Positions 22,143 to 30,306 of a stretch of 34,312 nucleotides of DNA are shown here, piece after piece. The stretch covers positions 1 through 34,312 of the forward strand of contig DATKSG010000033.1 of assembly GCA_035531775.1 (NCBI GenBank), in the 5' to 3' direction. The position numbers were made by a program, and so were the translations under genes. This stretch comes from DATKSG01 sp035531775 (GTDB lineage Bacteria; Actinomycetota; Acidimicrobiia; Acidimicrobiales; UBA8190). Below the pieces are notes generated by a model. It searched no databases, was not told the DNA's origin, and saw only the letters and a list, made by a program, of their open reading frames with translations. The first letter of the stretch is position 1. Every line of letters starts with the position of its first letter.

Positions 22143-22844
22143 CTACTCCCGCTCGCGCGGCAAGCGAAGGCTGTAGCCCACGCCGCGCACGGTGTGAATG
22201 AGCGGTGGGTCGAAGCAGTCGACCTTCTTGCGCAGGTAACTGATGTAGGTCTCGACGATGTTGGGGTCGCCGTCGAAGTCGTATCGCCACACGTGGTCGA
22301 CGATGTCGCCCTTGGACAGCACCCGCCGGGCGTTGAGCAGCATGTAGTGCAGAAGATTGAACTCGGTGGCGGTGAGGTCGACCAGAACCTCCTGCCGCCA
22401 TACCTCGTGCGTCTCGTCGTCCATGACCAGATCGGCGTAGGAGAGGCGGCTCGCCTCCAAGTGGGCCCGTCCGGCGCTGCGGCGCAGCACGGCGTGGATA
22501 CGGGCCACCAGCTCGTCGAGGCTGAAGGGCTTGGTGACGTAGTCGTCCCCGCCAACGGTCAGGCCCATCACCTTGTCCTCGGTGGCGTCGCGGGCGGTGA
22601 GGAACAGCACCGGCGTGTGCACCCCTTCGGATCGCAGTCGCCGGCAGACCTCGGTACCGTCGATGTCGGGGAGCATCACGTCGAGCAGGACGAGGTCGTG
22701 ACGGGCCCGGGATGCCGCCCGCACGGCACCGGCCCCGGTTTCGGCCACCTCCACCTCGAAACCCTCGAAGCGCAAGGCGGCGGCTAGGACGTCGGTGATG
22801 TAGGGCTCGTCGTCGACCACCAGGATGCGGGGGGATCCCACCAC
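22143..22844 (-). CDS. OmpR-family response regulator
   Basis: The 233-residue DNA-binding regulator has a receiver domain with the acidic pair in VVDDEP, the phospho-acceptor Asp55 in LLDVMLPDIDG, and Lys105 in TKPFSLDEL. A winged-helix domain follows (ATEFNLLHYMLLNARRVLSKGDIVDHVW, then DPNIVETYISYLRKKVD and TVRGVGYSL). It pairs with the adjacent kinase. The start is one of two tandem GTG codons (22844 or 22841). A GATCAT hexamer ends six bases before the first. The regulator's target genes are not evident from the window. Confidence 0.93.
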   Translation of the reverse strand: MVGSPRILVVDDEPYITDVLAAALRFEGFEVEVAETGAGAVRAASRARHDLVLLDVMLPDIDGTEVCRRLRSEGVHTPVLFLTARDATEDKVMGLTVGGDDYVTKPFSLDELVARIHAVLRRSAGRAHLEASRLSYADLVMDDETHEVWRQEVLVDLTATEFNLLHYMLLNARRVLSKGDIVDHVWRYDFDGDPNIVETYISYLRKKVDCFDPPLIHTVRGVGYSLRLPRERE

Positions 22845-22850
22845 CTGCCC

Positions 22851-22856
22851 ATGATC
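22851..22856 (-). promoter_or_regulatory. Putative -10 element of the two-component operon
   Basis: GATCAT on the minus strand ends six bases before the GTG at 22844. Only the A and final T agree with TANNNT, so confidence rests on the repeated spacing. Confidence 0.3.
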
Positions 22857-22884
22857 GCAGATGACGGCGCCGCTCCCCCGGCGC

Positions 22885-23634
22885 TCAGGGCGAACGGCGA
22901 CCGGTGAGCGCCCGGTACCCGGCGCCCCACAGGCGTCGGAGGGCCCACCAGGTGACCAATCCCAAGGCCTCCACCACGATGGCGGTGGACATCTTGGACT
23001 TGCCCTCCACCCGGTCCACGAAGCGGATGGGCACCTCGGTGATCCGGCCGCCGGCGGCGCGGACGTGGTGGATCATCTCGATCTGGAAGCCGTATCCCTC
23101 GGCCCGCACCCCGCCCAGGTCGATCCGGCGGAGGATCCCCGCCCCATAGGCCCGGAAGCCCGAAGTCGAGTCGGTTACGTGCAACCCCAACATGGCCGAG
23201 GCGTAGATGTTGCCGCTCTGCGACAGCAGGCGTCGGTGCCACTTCCAATTGGGTATGGACCCACCACTCACATATCGAGAGCCCACCACCAGGTCCACGT
23301 GGCCGTCAGCCAGGGGCGCCACCAACGCCGGCAGAGCGTCGGGGTCGTGGGACAGGTCGGCGTCCATTTCCACGAGCACGTCCCAGCCGCGCTCGAGGCC
23401 CCAGGCGAAGCCGGCCCGATAGGCGCTGCCCAGTCCCGACTTTTGCGCGCGCCGTAGCACCTCCACGGCGCCGAGCTCCTTGCCCACCCGCTCGGCGATC
23501 TCGGCCGTGCCGTCGGGACTGCCGTCGTCGACGACCAGGACGCCGCCGTCGGGCAGGGCGAGGCGGATCCTGCGCAGCACGCGTTCGATGTTCTCGGCTT
23601 CGTTGTAGGTGGGCAGGACGACGAGGACGTGCAT
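22885..23634 (-). CDS. GT2 glycosyltransferase, polyprenol-phosphate mannosyltransferase (DPM1/Ppm1) type
   Basis: The 249-residue cytosolic enzyme matches dolichol/polyprenol-phosphate mannose synthases, which load a sugar from GDP-mannose onto a lipid carrier. It begins HVLVVLPTYNEAENIERVL. VVDDGSPDGT, the metal-binding DAD (Asp91-Asp93) in VEMDADLSHDP, GSRYVSGG, and STSGFRAYG follow. VDRVEGKSKMS closes the domain. There is no C-terminal membrane domain, unlike fused Ppm1 proteins. Its donor is inferred from the family. The start is ATG at 23634; a GAGGAG lies about 20 bases upstream, which is too far. The gap of 48 bases to the PerM-like gene suggests the same transcript. Confidence 0.88.
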   Translation of the reverse strand: MHVLVVLPTYNEAENIERVLRRIRLALPDGGVLVVDDGSPDGTAEIAERVGKELGAVEVLRRAQKSGLGSAYRAGFAWGLERGWDVLVEMDADLSHDPDALPALVAPLADGHVDLVVGSRYVSGGSIPNWKWHRRLLSQSGNIYASAMLGLHVTDSTSGFRAYGAGILRRIDLGGVRAEGYGFQIEMIHHVRAAGGRITEVPIRFVDRVEGKSKMSTAIVVEALGLVTWWALRRLWGAGYRALTGRRSP

Positions 23635-23682
23635 GGTGCTCGCTGGGGTCGGGCTCCTCGAAAGGAGGGCAGATGATCGGGG

Positions 23683-24858
23683 TCAGATGATGGGCAGGGC
23701 AGCCTTGCCCCGGCCGACGACGTCGCCCCCGGGGTCGAGATCCCCGACCGGGGCCGTGGCCTGCCAGACCTCGCGGACCACCACCTGGATGGAGCCGGCG
23801 ACCGGGATGGCCAGCAGCGTACCCACGAATCCCCCGAAGAACCCACCGACCAGGTCACCCACGTTGGCCCCCACCAGAATGGCCAGTAGCACCAGCAGCG
23901 GGTTGATGCGCACGGTGCGGCTCATGACGATGGGATTGAGCACGTGGTTCTCGATCTGCGTGTAGACGAAGAACACGGCGAAGGTGACGATGCCCGCCGT
24001 CAGGGAGTGGGCCACGGCGAAGAGCACCGTGGGGATGCCGGCCAGCGCTCCCCCGATCATGGGCAGGAAGTCGATCAGGGCCACCCACAGCGCCCACAGC
24101 AAGGCGAAGGGCACGCCGACCATGGTCAGCGTCACGTACACCACCACCCCCGCCACCAACGAGGTGATGAAGTTGCCGATCATGTACCCGGTGACCGATC
24201 GGCTCACCTCCCCGGCCACCCGCGTGACGGTGATCCGGCGCTCGTCGGACAGAAAACGCAACACCCCGCGCTTGAGCTTGGGGGCTTCGAGCAGAAGCAG
24301 CAGCACCAGCATGAAGATGACGAACACGGCGATGAGAATGGACACCGCCCCCTTGCCGAAGCTCAACGCCGGCTTCGAAAGGTTGTGGGCGAAGGAGGTC
24401 AGCTTGGGAGCCAGGTTGGCCTCCACCCAGCGCTGGACGTGGTAGCGCCGGACCAGATGGCCGATCCAGCCCCGGCCGTGCTCGGCCTGGCTCACATACC
24501 GGGGCAGGGTGCCGGCCAGGTGGGTGAGCCCGTTCACCAACGGATAGCCGAAGGCGAAGGCCAATCCGGCGAAGATCACCACGGCGACGGCCGTGACGAG
24601 GGCCACGGCGCTGCCCCGGCGGCGCAGTCCCCAGCGTTGAAATCGGACCACGGCCGGGTCGAGCACCAGGGCCACGAAGCCGGCCACCACCACGAGCAAG
24701 ATGACCTCGCGCAGCTTGTAGACGAGCTTGGCGGCCAGGTAGGTGAGCGCCACCACGGCCACGGAGGCCAGAATGGCCCGCAGCGGCACGGCGCGGGCCT
24801 CAGCCGCCTCCCACAGGCGGCCGCGACGGGTCTCGGGGGCCGGGACGTCGTCCGCCAT
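23683..24858 (-). CDS. AI-2E/PerM family transporter-like membrane protein
   Basis: The product (391 residues from this start) has the layout of the AI-2E exporter/PerM (UPF0118) family. Two N-terminal helix pairs are followed by an amphipathic region at about 125-180. FVIFMLVLLLLLE, a cytoplasmic segment, and several C-terminal helices come next. The conserved PMIGGALAGIPTVLFA, ENHVLNPIVMSRTVRINPLLVLLAIL and VGTLLAIPVAG are family signatures. Members are variously proposed to export signals or ions; the substrate is unknown. Starts at 24885, 24870 and 24858 are possible. I chose 24858 because CATGCT ends seven bases before it, but this is uncertain. The region overlaps the promoter of the divergent gene. 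Confidence 0.85.
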   Translation of the reverse strand: MADDVPAPETRRGRLWEAAEARAVPLRAILASVAVVALTYLAAKLVYKLREVILLVVVAGFVALVLDPAVVRFQRWGLRRRGSAVALVTAVAVVIFAGLAFAFGYPLVNGLTHLAGTLPRYVSQAEHGRGWIGHLVRRYHVQRWVEANLAPKLTSFAHNLSKPALSFGKGAVSILIAVFVIFMLVLLLLLEAPKLKRGVLRFLSDERRITVTRVAGEVSRSVTGYMIGNFITSLVAGVVVYVTLTMVGVPFALLWALWVALIDFLPMIGGALAGIPTVLFAVAHSLTAGIVTFAVFFVYTQIENHVLNPIVMSRTVRINPLLVLLAILVGANVGDLVGGFFGGFVGTLLAIPVAGSIQVVVREVWQATAPVGDLDPGGDVVGRGKAALPII

Positions 24859-24896
24859 GAGGCCCAGCATGGCAGGTTCACGCATCGGTCACGTGC

Positions 24897-24902
24897 CAGC
24901 AT
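24897..24902 (+). promoter_or_regulatory. Putative -10 element of the flippase-like gene
   Basis: CAGCAT ends six bases before the GTG at 24909. The intervening GAAGGG is directly against the start codon, too close for a ribosome-binding site. Confidence 0.35.
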
Positions 24903-24908
24903 GAAGGG

Positions 24909-26000
24909 GTGCCGGAGGGACAGCGCGCGCCTCGACGGCGCCGACGACTACGCAGGGAGATCCGTTGGACGATCACCGCCTTCGTCCTGCTTTTCGTGAT
25001 CCTGTACCTGCTCGTCCCCGAGGTCGCCGGCGCCCGCAAGTCGCTCAATGACCTGACCCAGGTCAACATCGCCTACCTGATCCTGGGCTTCGTGCTCGAA
25101 GGCGCCTCCCTGGCCGCCTATGCCCAGTTGACCTACACCGTGCTCCCGGCCGGCGGCCCCAACCGGTGGCGGTTGTTCCGCATCAACACCTCCACCCTGG
25201 CCGTGAGCCACGTGGTGCCCGGCGGCACCGCCCCGGGAACGGGTCTGGCCTACCGCCTCCTCGGCGACGCCGGCGTCCAAGGCGCCGACGCCGCCTTCGG
25301 CCTGGCCATCCAGGGAGCGGGATCTGCCGTGGTGCTCAACCTCATCTTCTGGCTGGCCCTGGTGGTGTCGATCTTCTTCCACGGATACAACGCCCTGTAC
25401 GGGATCGCGGCGGGGGTGGGCGTGCTGCTGCTCGGATCCTTCGGCGGCGTGGTCATCCTGCTCTTGCGGGGGCGGCACCGGGCCGTGGACGTCGTGCGCC
25501 GCCTGGCCGACCGCATGCCTTTCCTGCGCGGCGACGCCCTGGCCACCGGCGTGGAGCGCATCGCTGATCGCCTTCGGGCCCTACTCGAAGAGCGGGCCCT
25601 GCTCAGGCGGGCCGTGGGCTGGGCGGCGGCCAACTGGTTGCTCGACGCCGCCTCGCTATGGGTGTTCATCGTGGCCTTCCACAAGGTCGTCTCCCCCATC
25701 GACCTGCTGGTGGCCTACGGCCTGGCCAACGTGCTGGCCGTCATCCCCATAACCCCGGGAGGCCTCGGCATCGTGGAAGGCGTGCTCATCCCCACCCTGC
25801 ACGGCTTCGGGGTGGCCAAACCGGTGGCCGCCCTCGGGGTGCTCAGCTACCGACTCGTGAATTTCTGGCTGCCCATCCCCGCCGGTGGGGCGACGTATCT
25901 GTCGTTGCGGTTCTCCACCGACACCGGGTGGCGCCAACGCCTGGCCGTGGCCCATGCCGAGGTGTCCACCCACCCGAGCAACCACACCCCGCCGGGCTAG
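24909..26000 (+). CDS. Lysylphosphatidylglycerol synthase TM-domain/UPF0104-like flippase family protein
   Basis: The 363-residue polytopic membrane protein starts with a strongly basic N-terminus (residues 7-17), then a helix at about 20-37 and several more up to residue 345. Family markers are SHVVPGGTAPGTGLAYRLL, an aromatic/Gly-rich central region, and PITPGGLGIVEGVLIP followed by LSYRLVNFWLPIPAG. The group includes the membrane half of MprF and AglD-like proteins, thought to flip or handle lipids and lipid-linked sugars. No lysyl-transferase domain is attached. The next gene, an acyltransferase, begins four bases after its stop and is almost certainly co-transcribed. A role in lipid or glycolipid translocation is inference. 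Confidence 0.8.
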   Translation: MPEGQRAPRRRRRLRREIRWTITAFVLLFVILYLLVPEVAGARKSLNDLTQVNIAYLILGFVLEGASLAAYAQLTYTVLPAGGPNRWRLFRINTSTLAVSHVVPGGTAPGTGLAYRLLGDAGVQGADAAFGLAIQGAGSAVVLNLIFWLALVVSIFFHGYNALYGIAAGVGVLLLGSFGGVVILLLRGRHRAVDVVRRLADRMPFLRGDALATGVERIADRLRALLEERALLRRAVGWAAANWLLDAASLWVFIVAFHKVVSPIDLLVAYGLANVLAVIPITPGGLGIVEGVLIPTLHGFGVAKPVAALGVLSYRLVNFWLPIPAGGATYLSLRFSTDTGWRQRLAVAHAEVSTHPSNHTPPG

Positions 26001-26004
26001 GGCC

Positions 26005-28086
26005 ATGGCGCTGGCCGTGCGGGGGCGCTACCTGCCCGGCCTCGACGGGCTGCGGGCCCTGGCCATTGCCGGGGTGGTGGCCTACCACCTGGGCCTGGGC
26101 TGGGCGGCGGGGGGATATCTGGGTGTGGACCTCTTCTTCGTCCTGTCGGGCTTTCTCATCACCGGCCTGCTACTCGAGCAGTGGCTGAGCACCGGCGCCA
26201 TAGCCCTCGGCTCGTTCTGGGCCCGCCGGGCCCGCCGCTTGCTGCCGGCGCTACTGGTGCTCCTCTTCGTGCTGGCCCTGGCCGCCTGGAGCGCAGTGCT
26301 GGTCGGCGGCACCGACCTCGCCTCCGTGCGGGGCGACGCCCTGGCCACGCTGTTCTATGTCGCCAACTGGCACCAACTGGCCGCCGGCCAGTCCTACTTC
26401 GCCCAGTTCTCGGCCCCGTCGCCGCTGCAGCACACCTGGTCACTGGCCATAGAGGAGCAGTACTACCTGCTGTGGCCTCCGGTGCTCCTGGGTGTGCTGT
26501 GGGTGGTGGGCGCCCGCCAGCGCACCGCGCCGGGCGCAGTGCGCTGGCGGCGACCGGTCTTCGCCCTGTCGGTTACCGCCGCCGCCGCGTCGGCCACCTG
26601 GATGGCCTGGCTGGCCTGGCACGGAGCGAGTCTCGACCGCCTCTACTACGGCACCGACACCAGGGCCTTCGACCTGCTGGCCGGGGCGGCACTGGCCTCC
26701 GTGGTAGCCGGACGGCCCGAGCCGGGGCGGCGGAGCCGTCACATCCTTCACGTGGCCGCCCCGGTGGCCGGAGCGGGCCTGGCGGCCGGGTGGTGGCTGG
26801 CCGGCGGGCCCGGCGGCCCTCCCCGGGCCGTATTCGAAGGGGGCATGGCCCTCGCCGCCCTGGCGGCGGTGGTGGTGGTGGCCGACGCCCGCCTCGAACA
26901 ACCCGGAGCCCTGGGGACCGTGCTCAGGCTGGCTCCGTTGCGCCTGGTCGGGCGCATCTCCTATGGGCTGTACCTCTGGCACTGGCCCGTCATCACCGAG
27001 ATGACCCCAGGGCGCACCGGCCTCGACGGCGCCGCCTTGGACCTGGCCCGCATCGCCACCATGGTGGCGCTGGCCGCCGTGAGCTACGTGGCCGTGGAGC
27101 GACCGTTGCGCCGCCTCAATGTGGACAGCTGGCCCAAGCCGGCCCGCTTGGCCACCTGGCCGGTGGCCGTGGGGGCGACGGTGGGGGCGGTGGTGCTGGG
27201 CACGGTGGTGTCGGGCCCGGCTCCGGCATCGGCCGTCGCCCCGCCTTTGGGAGCGGTGGTGGTGGGGGCCGGCGGCCTCGGAGGCGAGGTTCGCCCCGAG
27301 CTCCCCCCTGGGCGCCTGGTCTCGCGCCATGACCCGCTGCGGGTCACCTTGGTGGGCGACTCGGTCATGCGGGCCGAGGCGCCGGCGCTCAAAGGGGCCT
27401 TGGACGCCACCGGGCGCGCCGCGGTAACCGACGCCTCGTTCCCCGGCTGGGGCCTGTCCACCGACTCCGGCTGGCGCTACGAGATCCCCGCCCTGTTGGC
27501 CCGTAGCCGGCCCGACGTGGTGGTGGCCATGTGGAGCTGGGACGACGACTGGTTGCTTGCGGACCCGGCCGGCTTCGGATCGGTCGTAAGGCAATTCGTC
27601 GGGCTGCTCCTGCACCCCGGGGCCGGCGTGCGGGGAGCCAGCGCCGTTCTCTTCGAGCAGTTCCCGCCCCTGGGGCCCCTGGCCTTGGTGTCCGGGGGGC
27701 CGGCCGGCCAGGCCCGGCGCCTGGCCGGGGTGGCGGCCTGGAACACCTTCGTGTCCACGCTGCCGAAGGCTTTCCCGGGCCGGGTGCTGTACCTGCCGGT
27801 GGGTAAGGCAGTTGAGGACGGTGGCCGGTTCAGCGCCTGGTTGCCGGCGGGCGACACCGCGCCCAGCACGGCGCCGACATCGCATTGGGTGCGGGTGCGG
27901 ACCCTAGACAACACCCACTTCTGCCCCGAAGGCGCAGCTCGCTACGCAGCGGCGGCCGAAGCCGACGTGGGCTCGCTGTTCTCCCTGCCGGCCCCGGCCC
28001 CGGCCTGGTGGACCGGGACGTGGCGGGACGACTCCGCCGTCTACGACACCCCGCCGGGCTCGTGCCCCGACGACCACCCGACCTGA
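26005..28086 (+). CDS. Membrane acyltransferase (acyltransferase 3) fused to an SGNH hydrolase-like domain
   Basis: The 693-residue protein combines an OafA-type acyltransferase-3 domain (about residues 5-365, ten or so helices) with an extracytoplasmic SGNH domain (about 445-690). The membrane half has PGLDGLRALA, a catalytic His near residue 28 (VVAYHLG), GVDLFFVLSGFLITG and HTWSLAIEEQYYLLWP at 143. The SGNH half has the GDSV block (Ser453) and the D-x-x-H block DNTH (Asp635, His638). Such fusions O-acetylate surface polysaccharides or peptidoglycan. The ATG at 26005 sits four bases after the preceding stop. Acceptor and acyl group are not known, but the flippase-like partner suggests envelope modification. 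Confidence 0.9.
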   Translation: MALAVRGRYLPGLDGLRALAIAGVVAYHLGLGWAAGGYLGVDLFFVLSGFLITGLLLEQWLSTGAIALGSFWARRARRLLPALLVLLFVLALAAWSAVLVGGTDLASVRGDALATLFYVANWHQLAAGQSYFAQFSAPSPLQHTWSLAIEEQYYLLWPPVLLGVLWVVGARQRTAPGAVRWRRPVFALSVTAAAASATWMAWLAWHGASLDRLYYGTDTRAFDLLAGAALASVVAGRPEPGRRSRHILHVAAPVAGAGLAAGWWLAGGPGGPPRAVFEGGMALAALAAVVVVADARLEQPGALGTVLRLAPLRLVGRISYGLYLWHWPVITEMTPGRTGLDGAALDLARIATMVALAAVSYVAVERPLRRLNVDSWPKPARLATWPVAVGATVGAVVLGTVVSGPAPASAVAPPLGAVVVGAGGLGGEVRPELPPGRLVSRHDPLRVTLVGDSVMRAEAPALKGALDATGRAAVTDASFPGWGLSTDSGWRYEIPALLARSRPDVVVAMWSWDDDWLLADPAGFGSVVRQFVGLLLHPGAGVRGASAVLFEQFPPLGPLALVSGGPAGQARRLAGVAAWNTFVSTLPKAFPGRVLYLPVGKAVEDGGRFSAWLPAGDTAPSTAPTSHWVRVRTLDNTHFCPEGAARYAAAAEADVGSLFSLPAPAPAWWTGTWRDDSAVYDTPPGSCPDDHPT

Positions 28087-28098
28087 CGCCGGGCCTGG

Positions 28099-30231
28099 TC
28101 AGCCGGCGCCGGCGATGGGCTCGGGCTCGCGTCGGCGCCGGGCGCGTTCGCGGGCCAGTTCCTGCAGGCGGTGCTGGGCGTTGATGCCGTCGCGATGCTC
28201 CACCCGCCGCCACGTGCCGTCACCCTGTAGGTCCCAGGCGTTGGTGTCGTCGGCCAGGTTCAGGTCCAGGACCTCGCTGACCCGCGCTTGGAGCTCGGCG
28301 TCGGTGACCGGGAACAGCAGCTCGATGCGGCGATCCAAGTTTCGCTCCATGAGGTCCGAGGACCCGAGCAGCAAGGTGAGAGGACGCGAGCCGACCCCGC
28401 CGAAACGCAAGATGCGGGAGTGCTCGAGGAAGCGCCCGACGAGCGAGCGCACCCGGATGGTCTCCGACAGTCCGGGTACCCCCGGGCGCAGGCAGCAAAC
28501 GCCGCGCACCACCAGGTCGATGCCGACGCCGGCGGCCGACGCCCGGTACAGGGCGTCTATGACCTCGGGGTCGGTGAGGCCGTTCACCTTGATGGTGATG
28601 CGGCCCTGGTCCCCGGCCGCCGCCTCGCGCTCGATGAGCTCGACGATGCGGGCCCGCAGTGCCACCGGGGCCACCACCAGCTTGCGGTAGCGGGCGTAGC
28701 GGCTGTAGCCGGTCAGGAAGTTGAAGAGGTCGCCTACGTCGGCGCCGAGGGCCGGGTCGGCCGACAGCAGGCCCAGATCCTCGTACTGGCGGGCCGTGCG
28801 GGGGTTGTAGTTGCCGGTGCCGAGGTGGCAGTAGCGCCGGATCCCGTCCTCCTCGCGCCGCACCACCAGCGCCGCCTTGGAATGGGTCTTCAACCCGACC
28901 AGGCCGTAGACCACATGGACGCCGGCTTCTTCGAGGGCTCGGGCCCACAAAATGTTGGCCTGCTCGTCGAAGCGGGCTTTCAACTCGACCACGGCCGCCA
29001 CTTGCTTGCCCGACTCGGCGGCGGCGATGAGCGACGCCACGATGGGGCTGTCACCCGAGGTGCGGTACAGGGTCTGCTTTATGGCCAGGACGTCGGGGTC
29101 AGCAGCAGCCTGGGCGATGAAGGCCTCCACCGAGGTGGTGAAAGAGTCGTAGGGGTGATGCACGAGCACGTCGCGCTCGCGTAGGGCGGCGAAGAGGTCG
29201 ACGGGATCGTTGCCGGCGGTGGCCAGGCGCGGCGGGGTCATGGGGGCCCACGCCTCCTCGTGGAGCTCGGGGCGGTCGAGGCCGTGCACGGCCCACAGCC
29301 CCCCGAGGCCCAGGGGGGCATCGGTCTCGAAGAGGTCGTCGGGCCCGAGATCGAGCTCGCGCAGCAACAGGTCGCGCATGTCGGTCGACATCTCGGCCGC
29401 CACCTCGAGGCGCACGGCCCGGCCGAAGCGGCGCCGGCGCAGTTCGATCTCGATGGCGGCCAGCAGGTCGTCGGCCTCGTCTTCCTCGATGGCCAGGTCG
29501 GCGTTGCGAGTCACCCGGAAGCAGTAGTGCTCCCCGATGACCATGTCGGGGAACAAAGTGCCCAGATGGGCGGCGATGATCTGCTCCAATGCCACGAATC
29601 TCTCGCCGTCGGGCATAACCACGAAACGCGGCAGCAGCGGCGGGACCTTCACCCTGGCCACCCGCTCCTCACCCGAAACCGGGTCGCCCACCCTCACGAT
29701 GAGGTTGAGCGACAGGTTCGAGATATAAGGGAAGGGATGACCGGGATCGAGAGACAGCGGAGTGAGGACGGGGAAGATCTGCTTCTCGAAGACCTCGACC
29801 AGGTAGGCGCGGTCGTCGTGATCGAGCGACGACCAGTCCGACAGGCAGATGCCGGCCTCGGCCAATTCGGGGGCCATGGTGCCCACGAACAGCAGCGACT
29901 CCCGGGCCACCAACTCCCTGACCCGGGCCCCGATGGCCCGCAGGATCTCACCCGGTCGAAGCCCGTCGGGCGAGCGGGCTCGAAGTCCCGCTTCGACCTG
30001 GTCTTTCAACCCGGCCACCCGGACCTGGAAGAACTCGTCGAGGCCCTCGCAGAAGATGGCCAGGAACTTCACCCGCTCGAGCAGCGGGACGCTCGGGTCC
30101 TCGGCCAGCTCCACCAGTCGCGAGCCGAACTCGAGCCACGACAGCTCCCGGTTGGTGAAGCGTTCGGGCCCAGTGACCGACAACTCGGCGGCGGCCGGCT
30201 CACCGGATCGTGGGGACGGGACGGTGGACAT
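28099..30231 (-). CDS. ppk: Polyphosphate kinase (PPK1)
   Basis: Ppk polymerises inorganic polyphosphate from ATP, reversibly. The 710-residue protein has the N-terminal FTNRELSWLEFGSRLVELAED and KFLAIFCEGLDEFF. DPGHPFPYISNLSLNL and the core VLAIKQTLYRTSGDSPIV follow. The phosphorylated histidine is His450 in GLKTHSKAALVVR, and YCHLGTGNYNP comes next. The second conserved histidine is His604 in LEHSRI. Spacing between the two (154 residues) is close to that in E. coli PPK1. The ATG at 30231 has TAGCCT nine bases upstream and no Shine-Dalgarno. The gene converges on the acyltransferase with a 12-base gap. No exopolyphosphatase or pho gene is adjacent. Confidence 0.96.
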   Translation of the reverse strand: MSTVPSPRSGEPAAAELSVTGPERFTNRELSWLEFGSRLVELAEDPSVPLLERVKFLAIFCEGLDEFFQVRVAGLKDQVEAGLRARSPDGLRPGEILRAIGARVRELVARESLLFVGTMAPELAEAGICLSDWSSLDHDDRAYLVEVFEKQIFPVLTPLSLDPGHPFPYISNLSLNLIVRVGDPVSGEERVARVKVPPLLPRFVVMPDGERFVALEQIIAAHLGTLFPDMVIGEHYCFRVTRNADLAIEEDEADDLLAAIEIELRRRRFGRAVRLEVAAEMSTDMRDLLLRELDLGPDDLFETDAPLGLGGLWAVHGLDRPELHEEAWAPMTPPRLATAGNDPVDLFAALRERDVLVHHPYDSFTTSVEAFIAQAAADPDVLAIKQTLYRTSGDSPIVASLIAAAESGKQVAAVVELKARFDEQANILWARALEEAGVHVVYGLVGLKTHSKAALVVRREEDGIRRYCHLGTGNYNPRTARQYEDLGLLSADPALGADVGDLFNFLTGYSRYARYRKLVVAPVALRARIVELIEREAAAGDQGRITIKVNGLTDPEVIDALYRASAAGVGIDLVVRGVCCLRPGVPGLSETIRVRSLVGRFLEHSRILRFGGVGSRPLTLLLGSSDLMERNLDRRIELLFPVTDAELQARVSEVLDLNLADDTNAWDLQGDGTWRRVEHRDGINAQHRLQELARERARRRREPEPIAGAG

Positions 30232-30240
30232 CGCCGGTCC

Positions 30241-30246
30241 AGGCTA
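30241..30246 (-). promoter_or_regulatory. Putative -10 element of ppk
   Basis: TAGCCT on the minus strand ends nine bases before the ppk ATG, giving a predicted leader of two or three bases. The hexamer is identical to that of mshD. Confidence 0.45.
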
Positions 30247-30294
30247 CCGGTCCATAGTGCGGAGCCGGGGCCGGCCCCCCGGCTCCGCCGACGG

Positions 30295-30300
30295 TAGGCT
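30295..30300 (+). promoter_or_regulatory. Putative -10 element of the SEDS gene at 30307
   Basis: TAGGCT is followed by six bases and GTG. The hexamer is identical to that before trpC. It shares the 75-base intergenic region with the divergent ppk promoter. Confidence 0.5.
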
Positions 30301-30306
30301 CGCCCC

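Noticed and set aside
26440..27885. 481-codon minus-strand frame opposite the acyltransferase
   Set aside because: Gly/Arg/Pro-rich shadow frame; the plus strand encodes intact acyltransferase and SGNH motifs.
28087..28110. CGCCGG/CCGGCG hairpin at the convergent acyltransferase and ppk ends
   Set aside because: Only six pairs with a ten-base loop and partly inside ppk; such stems are common by chance at this GC.
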